Part shown: piece by piece, positions 56,703 through 64,000 of the stretch
How positions within the stretch are numbered: the first letter of the stretch is position 1
Layout: each line of letters begins with the position of its first letter
From: Harmothoe impar
Lineage: Eukaryota; Annelida; Polychaeta; Phyllodocida; Polynoidae
NCBI GenBank assembly: GCA_947462335.1
Contig: OX381709.1
Location: forward strand, 35,668,186-35,732,185
Direction of reading: 5' to 3'
Length of the DNA: 64,000 bases
Notes under the pieces: generated by a model
Seen by the model: only the letters and a program-made list of their open reading frames with translations
Database searches by the model: none
What the model was told of the DNA's origin: nothing
Translations under genes and position numbers: made by a program

Positions 56703-57561
56703 CCCAGTAAACACAACTACGTTGGTCAGACGTGAATCTACCTAGATTTTTGGTCTGAACTACGTAAAATTAGAAGGTTTATGAACGTCAAAACATTAAG
56801 GTTTATTCTCTCTCAAACCACTCTCAAACCTACAGGTCTGATTAACGTAGCTCAGACGTAAATCTATGTTCAACAGGGATTTAAACACATTACATATAAT
56901 TCTACATAGTGGGATTCATACAAAGACTTGTATAATATTGCAGATAAATTTACATTAACAAACAATATTCATACAAAATAACCACTATAATGGCAATTCA
57001 TTCTATATAGTGTATTCTTGTAGTTCACTGAACAGCCTCACAGTATAGATCTGGGCTGCAGAGAGGCTTTCTTTTTCCTATGTTACCACAAATGTGGTGT
57101 CCGCTCAGTCAAGTGCCGCAAAACACATATTCAAGCCAAAAAACTTTAATCTACTCTCCTTTATACATAAATATTCTATTGAACACGGTTTATGTGCATG
57201 ATATTGAATTGAGAATTATTGAGAATTTACTGCTTGAATGTGGTAGATTTGTTAAAGAGCTGTAACATTCTCCCCATAATTGATAGTGCTGCCACCTAGT
57301 GTGACACTGAGAAGTCATCTACCCATTTGAAGTTGAAAAGTTAGGTCTTTTAACGTAGATCTACATAGATTTATTACGTATATCATGTCTGAATGAGGTA
57401 GATGAACGTAAATCAGACGTCTACCTCTGTTAAACGTAAATAAACCTTAACGTTTTGACGTCTACAAACCTTCCAAAATTACCAATCTCAAACCTTTTGG
57501 TTGGAAAAGTACATAGAGCCACCTCTGAGCTACGTTGGAACTACGTAGGGTGTTTACTGGG
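56703..57561. mobile_element. MITE-like element D, CCCAGTAAACAC ends (859 bp)
   Basis: The left CCCAGTAAACACAACTACGT mirrors the right ...TACGTAGGGTGTTTACTGGG. ACGTAAATCAGACGT-type words are repeated inside. A CTCF-like GCTGCCACCTAGTGTG lies at 57289-57304. Flanks read CTAT / ATAT. Confidence 0.75.
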
Positions 57562-57735
57562 ATATAGGCATATTTGGTATCAAGTGAAAGCTAACTTTGG
57601 TTCACATACAACACACGGGTAGTACAGGGTAGTTAACAGAAGTAAACGGCTTATATAGAGTATATCTATACATATACATGTTATAGATTCATTTTACCTT
57701 AATTTGTAAAACATTTGCTTTTTAAATGTTTGTGG

Positions 57736-58058
57736 TGTAGGGACACTAATATTATTACGATAGCCGAACGCCTACAGGGTAGTTCGGGCGGCCAGAGCCA
57801 GGGGGCACCCCTATCGGAGGCGGACAGTATATAAGCTGTCCTCACCCCCTTGCTCTGGCAGACCTTCTCAGGTCTCTGACTGTATTACATTGAAAGATAT
57901 CGAAAGCTGCATATACATATTGATCGAACCTCATATACATCAAGGATTAGCATTATTGTACAGGAGAACGATAAATAAACCCTGTTTTCTTGCATCTCTA
58001 CATGAAAACTGCAGTTCGAGTCCTCATTTAATCGAATTACATATAGACGAACTCTACA
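57736..58058 (+). repeat. 5' LTR (323 bp)
   Basis: TGTAGGGACACTAATATT to GACGAACTCTACA. Holds a TATA box (AGTATATAAGC, about 57828-57838) and AATAAA near 57974, in proper order for U3-R-U5. The small frame inside it is not a gene. Confidence 0.95.
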
Positions 58059-58059
58059 C

Positions 58060-58074
58060 TGGTGCCGTGACCAG
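58060..58074 (+). promoter_or_regulatory. Primer-binding site (tRNA-His type)
   Basis: TGGTGCCGTGACCAG, one base after the LTR; 12 bases match the tRNA-His 3' end. Identical to the Gypsy site at 18351-18365. Confidence 0.85.
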
Positions 58075-58182
58075 GATTTTCATGAAAGAGATAGCGGACT
58101 GACCCTGGCGGAGGCTCAGTCAAGAAAGGGGGGGGATGAAGGATCCGGGACCGAACTGGAGGATGGGGAGCTGGATCTCACA

Positions 58183-59376
58183 GTGGCCCAAATAAACGAA
58201 GTTTGGAATGTGGCATCTCGGATGCACACCCCGGACAAGAAAGGATCTCGAAAGAGGAGTTTGGTTTTTCGAACTCCAGGAGAATTCACTCCATTGAGAA
58301 CGATTCCGAATACCAATCCGTTCAGAGGGAACCCATGGGCGGACGCGCTTCCCTCCGAACCAAACCTCGGACATATGGAAAGAGACCTGTCCAGGCGAGG
58401 CCGACAGATCCCTGATTATGATGCCTACTGCGAGAAATTGAAAGCAGAGGAAGAGGAAATGAGGGATCGGTATACGGCCATGAATGAGGATCTGATCCGT
58501 CTGGCAGACGAAAAAGCTAGGGTAATCGCCCAGAACGAGAAAGAACCAAGGAACGAGGAAGATTGGGTCGAACTGGCCAAGAATCCGAAGGTTCCGAGTC
58601 TATACACTCTGGATGGGGACGAATTACTTCGTCGTCTGAAGGAGTGTGCTGATCCGGAGGAAAAACTGAATGAGATCATCTCCACGATGATTCGGGAGGG
58701 GACCTACGCCAATCGGGCGTACGTACCCGGGCGAGAGGAAGAACTGACTGCGGCCCAACATAAAGAACGATTAGCATCTATCCGAAAGGGGAAAGCTATC
58801 CTGAAGGCGGCCAAGAACAAAGGTAGCCTTTCGACGGAGAGCGAAACTGATGGGGAAGGCAGTGCTAAGAAAACGAAAGGAAAGAGTGTGAAGGGTAGGG
58901 GAAGGAAAAAGACCCTAACTGACACCGAATCTGACAGTGACCAGGGTGTTTTCCACACGGTCCTGTCGGTGAAGGATAAGAAAAAGTTGAGGGAGAGTAA
59001 GAAAGACACTAAAATGACTGTGCCGAAGCAGGTGGTTACTAAAGTCACCGAGGCAGTTGGCAAGAAAGATCCTTCGAGTGGAGATCCACTGAAAGGACGA
59101 ATGGCTGCCGTTCAGGCTGCTGCCACTGCTAAAGTAGGCAGTATAATTGGTAGAGGGAGTGTAAAGAAGGCTGTCAAGGTGACCGAACCCGAGGACAGTC
59201 CGGACGATGAGTCTGGACCGGACTCAGGTGGCGAACCTCCAGAGACTGATCCGGATCCAAACAAAAAGGATCCGGAGGAAGAAATGGAGGTACCGAATGA
59301 GGAAACACCGAATGAGGAGGTACAGGAGGAGGAAGAGGAGAAGAATGAAGGGAAAGATGAGGAGAACACTGAATGA
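58183..59376 (+). CDS. Accessory protein, N-terminal segment (to first TGA)
   Basis: 397 codons as counted from GTG 58183; the first ATG in frame is 58219, and the frame is open upstream to the primer-binding site, so the true start is unclear. The product is highly charged. Around residues 80-125 there is a coiled coil (EKLKAEEEEMRDRYTAMNED). A folded-looking middle follows (RNEEDWVELAKNPKVPSLY...RLKECADPEEKLNEIIST). Next come basic KGKSVKGRGRKK and acidic TDTESDSDQG patches, then VLSVKDKKKLRESKK, which resembles the Gypsy accessory protein. The C-terminus is very acidic. It lacks a CCHC knuckle and does not resemble a known Gag. It ends GAA-TGA-CTA, and the frame continues open. Confidence 0.8.
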   Translation: MAQINEVWNVASRMHTPDKKGSRKRSLVFRTPGEFTPLRTIPNTNPFRGNPWADALPSEPNLGHMERDLSRRGRQIPDYDAYCEKLKAEEEEMRDRYTAMNEDLIRLADEKARVIAQNEKEPRNEEDWVELAKNPKVPSLYTLDGDELLRRLKECADPEEKLNEIISTMIREGTYANRAYVPGREEELTAAQHKERLASIRKGKAILKAAKNKGSLSTESETDGEGSAKKTKGKSVKGRGRKKTLTDTESDSDQGVFHTVLSVKDKKKLRESKKDTKMTVPKQVVTKVTEAVGKKDPSSGDPLKGRMAAVQAAATAKVGSIIGRGSVKKAVKVTEPEDSPDDESGPDSGGEPPETDPDPNKKDPEEEMEVPNEETPNEEVQEEEEEKNEGKDEENTE

Positions 59377-60198
59377 CTACAGCGAATCTGGAAGAATAGT
59401 GAAGCAAAGTTTGGACACTTTATTCCAGGTTCGTTTGAAGAGTGCGCGAAGGGCAAGAAAGCTTACGGTTGCCCTGAGCCTCGCAACATGAACGATGAGA
59501 GTAATGACGAAGATTGGCTTCGGGAAACCGAAGACGATGCTTTGCCATCAGAATTCTATGACGAGTGGTTCGCACAGATTCTTAAATATCCGGAGAGCTA
59601 CTACATAAGAGACCAGAAGTCAAAGCTACGCTGGGCATACCTGTGTTGGTATATGAAAGACGGTGAGCGGTATTGCCCGTTCACCATATGCATTGAAGAG
59701 AAAGGAACGGACAGGACGTATCCGACTCGAATGCGGTTCCTGCGCCATCTTTGTGAGAGGCACTTTCACCACACCGTGGTATACGAATGTGCTAATTGCA
59801 AAGGACAGAGGGATAGCGCAACCTGCAATGGTTGTGTTACTCCGAGAAGGGGCGTGATGGTTCGCCATCTTAAGTACTCCCACAGCCCCGGATTGAGTGC
59901 AGCACGTGAGAAGGTAATGACCCTGCACGATAAGGTTATGATGGAGTACAACAAAATGATTCCGTCGGACTTCAAGCAGATCACAGTGAAGACCGACTCA
60001 TTTTGTAATGTACACGAGTCGACGAAAGGCAAACTGTGTGCGAGGGTTGCTTTAGTGCGAGCTCGAGGCAAGTTTAAGATGTCGAACGAACTATATTCTA
60101 GAGTGTGCGAATGGCGGGGTGATCCACCTAAAGCCAAAATAGATGAGAAAAGGCGGGCTAGCCGTAGCCCGGCGAGTGGTAGGGGAAAGAAACATTGA
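59377..60198 (+). CDS. Accessory protein, zinc-finger segment (between the two TGA codons)
   Basis: In frame with the preceding segment. The first 37 codons (RIWKNSEAKFGHF...ECAKGKKAYGCPE) align gaplessly with the Gypsy protein, whose frame is unbroken here, so both segments were once one protein. A free-standing product could start at ATG 59488. Two C2H2-like fingers follow: CPFTIC ... RFLRHLCERH and YECANC...CNGC ... RHLKYSH, joined by conserved aromatic/basic residues, then a basic tail (KRRASRSPASGRGKK). Nucleic-acid binding is likely, perhaps RNA packaging or DNA targeting; this is inference. The segment ends at TGA 60196-60198. Confidence 0.85.
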   Translation, partial: LQRIWKNSEAKFGHFIPGSFEECAKGKKAYGCPEPRNMNDESNDEDWLRETEDDALPSEFYDEWFAQILKYPESYYIRDQKSKLRWAYLCWYMKDGERYCPFTICIEEKGTDRTYPTRMRFLRHLCERHFHHTVVYECANCKGQRDSATCNGCVTPRRGVMVRHLKYSHSPGLSAAREKVMTLHDKVMMEYNKMIPSDFKQITVKTDSFCNVHESTKGKLCARVALVRARGKFKMSNELYSRVCEWRGDPPKAKIDEKRRASRSPASGRGKKH

Positions 60199-60927
60199 TC
60201 TGATTCGCCTGAGAACTCGGAGTTCAAGAAACCACTGGCCGTGGCTCGGGACTCCAGGTCGACTCATCAGAAGAGGAAAGATTCGACTGAGTATCAGTCA
60301 CCCATGAGTGGGGGGTCGGGCTCACGCCCTTCCTCGGCAGCGTCATCAGCAGCATCATCAGCTTCACAGAATGATCAGCCACCTGCTTGGTTCGACCGGA
60401 AAGATCCGGCCCCTACGCAGGGATCGAGTGATTACCCGGAAGTAGGCGGACAGAAGGTTCCTCAACGTGTCGAACCTGAAATGACTCAGGTTCCGGACAA
60501 AAGGCCCCGACTGAGCACACGACCGGTGGATCTTTACTTCGATCCGAGTGACAAAGTGGTTTGTGCCCAAGCCAAGGCGGCGGTGGACACTTTCCAGGAG
60601 GCTCAGAGGGAATTGGCTGTCCGATATAATCAGGGGGTGGCGAATCTATTCGCCCGCTCTCTGGTTGAACAGGAAGCCACTTACCGAACGGCTCTGGAGA
60701 AGGAGAACGAGGTGCTATTGGCAGCCGAAACTGCTAAAGTCCGGAACGAGGCCAAGCTAGCCGCAGCAAAAACTGCATTAGCTCAGAAACGACTGCAGGA
60801 GTCCAATGACCGGAACGAGGCTATGAACGTCAAGTTCCAGCAGGTGTTTGGTGTATTCATGGACGAGTGGGACGGCACCCGCGAATCTGCTCTGGAACTA
60901 CTAAAGAACCAGAGTGATGAAGGTTGA
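60199..60927 (+). CDS. Accessory protein, C-terminal coiled-coil segment
   Basis: Same frame again, after TGA 60196-60198; a GTG at 60241 and an ATG at about 60304 are the only nearby starts. Ser/Pro/Gln-rich linker, then DLYFDPSDKVV and a long Ala/Glu/Lys-rich helix with heptad character (AEAKLAAAKTALAQKRLQ type). It ends NVKFQQVFGVFMDEWDG...ALELLKNQ. The helix start and the VFG...W.G ending match the C-terminus of the Gypsy accessory protein. Probable self-assembly or partner-binding module. It ends at TGA 60925-60927. Confidence 0.8.
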   Translation, partial: SDSPENSEFKKPLAVARDSRSTHQKRKDSTEYQSPMSGGSGSRPSSAASSAASSASQNDQPPAWFDRKDPAPTQGSSDYPEVGGQKVPQRVEPEMTQVPDKRPRLSTRPVDLYFDPSDKVVCAQAKAAVDTFQEAQRELAVRYNQGVANLFARSLVEQEATYRTALEKENEVLLAAETAKVRNEAKLAAAKTALAQKRLQESNDRNEAMNVKFQQVFGVFMDEWDGTRESALELLKNQSDEG

Positions 60928-61065
60928 GCCCCACAACCCGGGAGTGATAGCATATGAGTGAATTGATATTCGAAAGAGAATGAGTTGGTGGGGTATGAAT
61001 GTCTACTGAACAATCGAACAGCAGTAACAGGAGTACGCAGGATGAAATCGGGTGACCAGACATAT

Positions 61066-61255
61066 GAAGAGGAGAGCACCAATCACCCGTTCGGAAGAAC
61101 GTGTCTGTTCAGTCGGAACAGAGACAGCAGTACGAAAAATGAAGAGGAGAGCACCACTAACCCGTTCGAATGAACGTGCCTGTCCAGTTTGGGACAGGAC
61201 GGCTGTTGAAGAGGAGAGCACCAAACACCCGAGTTCCTCCGAAAGGATGGAACTT
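61066..61255 (+). ncRNA. Repeated hairpins in the 3' untranslated region
   Basis: Three units beginning GAAGAGGAGAGCACC start at 61066, 61141 and 61208. Unit 1 has CGTTC-GGAA-GAACG (61088-61101) and CTGTTC-AGTCG-GAACAG (61105-61121). Unit 2 has CGTTC-GAAT-GAACG (61163-61176) and CCTGTCC-AGTTT-GGGACAGG (61179-61198). Unit 3 has AGTTCCTCC-GAAA-GGATGGAACT. Stem bases change in pairs between units while pairing is kept, which suggests an RNA structure such as a packaging or export signal. Confidence 0.55.
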
Positions 61256-61585
61256 CGTGCCTAACCAATGTCCAAAAAGGTTAGGATGGCTGCCCGGATC
61301 TTCAATTTTTTGTTTCCTGTATTTTTTAATCATGAGAGATGTCAAGTTGTTCTAGTCGCTATTCTGTATATGTTTGTATGTATATTATACATGTGTCCCT
61401 AATAATTCGAAATGTGTCTAGCCGTTCGGATGTATTACCACCTGTGTACATAATATTAGTTTTTGTATATTTTTATAGACCCTACTGTGTTCACGACCTA
61501 ACATAACGCTTTACTAAAATAAACTCAGTTGTATGAGTTTATATTAAATTGTATATATATTTAAAAGAATAAGCGTATGTATTGT

Positions 61586-61601
61586 CTGGGGGGGGGGGTG
61601 G
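61586..61601 (+). promoter_or_regulatory. Polypurine tract
   Basis: A TCTGGGGGGGGGGGTGG-type G run immediately before the 3' LTR. Confidence 0.7.
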
Positions 61602-61924
61602 TGTAGGGACACTAATATTATTACGATAGCCGAACGCCTACAGGGTAGTTCGGGCGGCCAGAGCCAGGGGGCACCCCTATCGGAGGCGGACAGTATATAA
61701 GCTGTCCTCACCCCCTTGCTCTGGCAGACCTTCTCAGGTCTCTGACTGTATTACATTGAAAGATATCGAAAGCTGCATATACATATTGATCGAACCTCAT
61801 ATACATCAAGGATTAGCATTATTGTACAGGAGAACGATAAATAAACCCTGTTTTCTTGCATCTCTACATGAAAACTGCAGTTCGAGTCCTCATTTAATCG
61901 AATTACATATAGACGAACTCTACA
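61602..61924 (+). repeat. 3' LTR (323 bp)
   Basis: Identical by eye to 57736-58058, implying recent insertion, gene conversion or recombination. Confidence 0.95.
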
Positions 61925-62722
61925 GTACCCATATATGGTCAGCAGGTCATAGACAACTGCCGGTCATAGACAACAATGATGTGGCTTGGAGGTGGATATA
62001 AGGTAGATATTGTGGCTAAAATATCTATTTCAACTTCACAGTTAGTATTCACTCACCGGTGTATTATATCTTTATATTAGATGAGCAGTTTTAGGTGATG
62101 TCACATTAATGTATGTGTCCACAGTATCACATTCATTTCCTGGGTAGTGAGAGAGCACCATTTAGCAATTGCTTCATCCAGACGAGCCGACTGTATAGGT
62201 ATCATACTAATATAACAAATAATCACCCATCATCACCATTAATTCATTATTAGCCAACACCAGCAGTAGCTCACCAAATCAGATCTCAGCACAGATCGTC
62301 CACGTCCGAGGCTAATGCGTGGAGGGGGGGGGGAGGGGGGCGTACAGGAGGGGGGGGGGGTCCCCATGTTGCATGTCAATTTTAAGAAATGTCCATGTCA
62401 AGGCACTTGAAATCCTCTCGTCCCATGTTGCCTCTAAGAACCTCTCATGTCCCATGTCGACTTTAAGAAATACCCCATGTCATGTCACTTAGTTGTTCCC
62501 TCATATCACTAAGCTCTATGTCGCACGTCGATTTTAAGAAAAGGCCATGTCGCCATGTACAGTTGGGGCATCCACCCCCATATATATACAGTTGATCAGC
62601 ACAAGCCTCCACCCACACACCCTCAGCCGCCTTACCACACGTGGGTCTAGTGGTCCTGGTCCATGCTGGTTTTCATACAGCCCCCCCCCCCCCCCTACAG
62701 AGCTACTGCTCGGAGCTGCTCA
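61925..62722. other. No gene recognised
   Basis: Poly-G runs at 62.32-62.36 kb; CCATGTCNCATGTCG-type short repeats at 62.36-62.56 kb. No coding sequence. Confidence 0.45.
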
Positions 62723-63039
62723 GTTTATAAGCTGCGGCGCAGTGAGCTGCTCACTCAGAGGGACTGGAGTACTCAGTGGAACAGCAGTGTACAGAGCAGC
62801 GCACACTTCACACACCACCCAGAGAGCAACCATCAGCCCAGCATCTACTGCTTGTGTAGATTCACGCCCATCATAATCAGGAGGGATTTAATAAGAACGA
62901 TAAAGGGAACAACTCAAAGCTACTTTAATACAGTTTATATACATACACGTCCGTCTCTTTGGGACGTAAGGCGCACAGTAGCAGCTGAGGTTCAAACACA
63001 CCTGGTGAATGTCACCTTCACAATTTGTCGTTCACAAAG
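62723..63039 (+). promoter_or_regulatory. Candidate promoter and 5' untranslated exon
   Basis: GC-richer sequence with TTTATAAG (62724-62731) as a possible TATA box, and a donor-like AAAG|GTAATC after 63039. It precedes the signal-peptide exon at 63355. Suggestive only. Confidence 0.25.
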
Positions 63040-63354
63040 GTAATCATTATTAAATCTGAATATTTTATTGGACATATATTATTTTAGTGACCGGAACGAT
63101 TCCAACAAGTTTATAACCATATATCCAATTGGAAAGTTGTCAGGTCTACCACATAGAAGGACAATAAGAACAGAAGCTCTTGAGAGGGCATACTTTTAAG
63201 AAAAAGGCGACGTGGACCTCCAGCACACCATAAACACAGTTATACTAGACTTGGCAACAGGTCACAACCAGCCATTTGCCAAAACTGCTTCACATCAGGA
63301 CGTTTTACCGTCAGCAGAAGGACTTGGTGAGACTTGAAGCCCTGACAGAGTAGA

Positions 63355-63619
63355 ATGGGTTGTGGGCGGGTAGAGGCGGTCTTACTGATGGTGGTGGTGG
63401 TGGTGGGCGTGGTGGCCGTCACCCGTGTGGAGGGATGGGGGGAGCCGTGGTCAGTAGACACGGGCAGGAGGATATCGCCCTCTGCCCGCTACCACTGCTG
63501 CTGCCCCAGCTGCCCCGGCAGGAGCGGTCTCCGCGGCTGTTTTCCCTGTCGTAACCAACAATACTACTGCAACTGCGAACAGTGCTCCTGCTTCCCAGAA
63601 AAGAAACCTGTTGACTCAA
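63355..63619 (+). CDS. First coding exon of a secreted cysteine-rich protein (partial)
   Basis: ATG 63355 has a good start context (A at -3, G at +4) and an in-frame TGA 12 bases upstream. The first about 27 residues form a signal peptide: MGCGRVEA then a long Leu/Val/Met core (VLLMVVVVVGVVAV) and small residues before a likely cleavage near VEG. The mature part has ten cysteines in about 40 residues (HCCCPSCPG, GCFPCRNQQYYCNCEQCSCF). The exon probably ends at 63619, where CAA|GTAAGT is a near-consensus donor; read on, the frame stops at 63642. It is not a transposon protein and I do not recognise the family. The following exons lie outside the window. Confidence 0.5.
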
Positions 63620-64000
63620 GTAAGTACCGTATATTTTGTTGATTTTAAAGTTCATTGTCTTTTGTTTATTATCAATTCCATTCAGAACATTGTTTTATTT
63701 CTTTATTTACTGACGACCACCCGGGGGGGGGGGGGGGTGCTTAATACGTAATACTATCCTGTGGGTAGGCCGAATGTCCGACTGAGCACCACACGAGGGA
63801 ATGGAGGCTTGGTGATGACGTCACGGGGCGCTAGCTGTCAGTTGGTAGGTCGGGTAGTTGACAACAGACGAGTGGTGGGAGTGGGGTGAATGGATCCTGG
63901 AAAACAACACGGATGAGCTTCTTAGAAACCGGACGGGATGTGTGTGTAGTGGGGGCACTGGCTCCACAGTACATGACATTGTATTCTCATGTATACACAT
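63620..64000 (+). other. Probable intron start; no further exon seen
   Basis: Begins GTAAGT; includes a poly-G run at about 63723-63737. Nothing coding was recognised before the window ends. Confidence 0.4.

Larger units (their letters stand above)
57736..61924 (+). mobile_element. Non-autonomous LTR element carrying only the accessory gene
   Basis: 4189 bp with two 323-bp LTRs identical by eye, a tRNA-His primer-binding site and a poly-G polypurine tract. There is no trace of protease, reverse transcriptase, RNase H or integrase. The interior is one long frame (58183-60927, two in-frame TGA) homologous to the accessory protein of the Gypsy at 4.6-18.8 kb, followed by 675 bp with repeated hairpins. 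Mobilisation must therefore be in trans. LTR ends TGTAGGGA...CTCTACA resemble those of the Gypsy, but the LTRs otherwise look unrelated in length and sequence. No target-site duplication is evident (TGTGG left, GTACC right), so the copy may come from recombination between two insertions. Confidence 0.9.

Noticed and set aside
57890..58102. 70-codon frame repeated at 61756
   Set aside because: LTR sequence of the satellite element; no ATG.

Overview
The window is eukaryotic, AT-rich and very repetitive. It has no bacterial operons, and most of its coding sequence belongs to transposable elements. CR1/Jockey-type LINEs, an LTR/Gypsy element, a tyrosine-recombinase (DIRS/Ngaro-type) retroelement, many TA-flanked or foldback MITE-like elements, long (TA)n tracts and poly-G runs point to an animal genome, probably a marine invertebrate. 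The species cannot be fixed from the sequence. Only one candidate host exon is supported (63.36-63.62 kb).

Layout. 1-3.4 kb: minus-strand LINE (reverse transcriptase cut by the window edge, then endonuclease, then a possible 5' region). 3.4-4.6 kb: ACCATGGTA-rich repeat DNA. 4.63-18.83 kb: an old, broken Gypsy element on the minus strand, with a second, 5'-truncated LINE of the same family nested in it on the plus strand. 18.83-20.56 kb: a tandem array of about 600-630 bp units like the DNA left of the Gypsy. 21.8-24.5 kb: two GGGCCC-rich elements with CCCAG...CTGGG ends; a third lies at 46.7-48.1 kb. 25-33 kb: MITEs, SINE-like heads, tandem repeats and foldbacks. 36.29-41.48 kb: a Ngaro-type element with split direct repeats, seated in a (TA)n tract and followed by gag-like fragments separated by more (TA)n. 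43-44.3 and 55-56.5 kb: two diverged copies of another repeat family. 51.3-54.9 kb: hairpin-rich MITEs. 57.74-61.92 kb: a young LTR element with identical LTRs. 62.7-64 kb: a candidate promoter and the first coding exon of a secreted cysteine-rich protein.

The most interesting result links two elements. Downstream of integrase, in the position an env gene would occupy, the Gypsy encodes a long accessory protein that is not an envelope: a low-complexity, partly coiled-coil N-terminus, two C2H2-like zinc fingers, and a C-terminal coiled coil with a conserved VFG...W...G motif. The young element at 57.7-61.9 kb has no protease, reverse transcriptase or integrase. Its whole coding content is one continuous frame homologous to this accessory protein, interrupted by two in-frame TGA codons, the first in a TGA-CTA context. 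Both elements share a primer-binding site matching the 3' end of tRNA-His and TGTAGGG...CTACA LTR ends, although LTR length and sequence differ. The picture is of a satellite LTR element that keeps only the accessory gene and borrows its replication machinery from Gypsy relatives.
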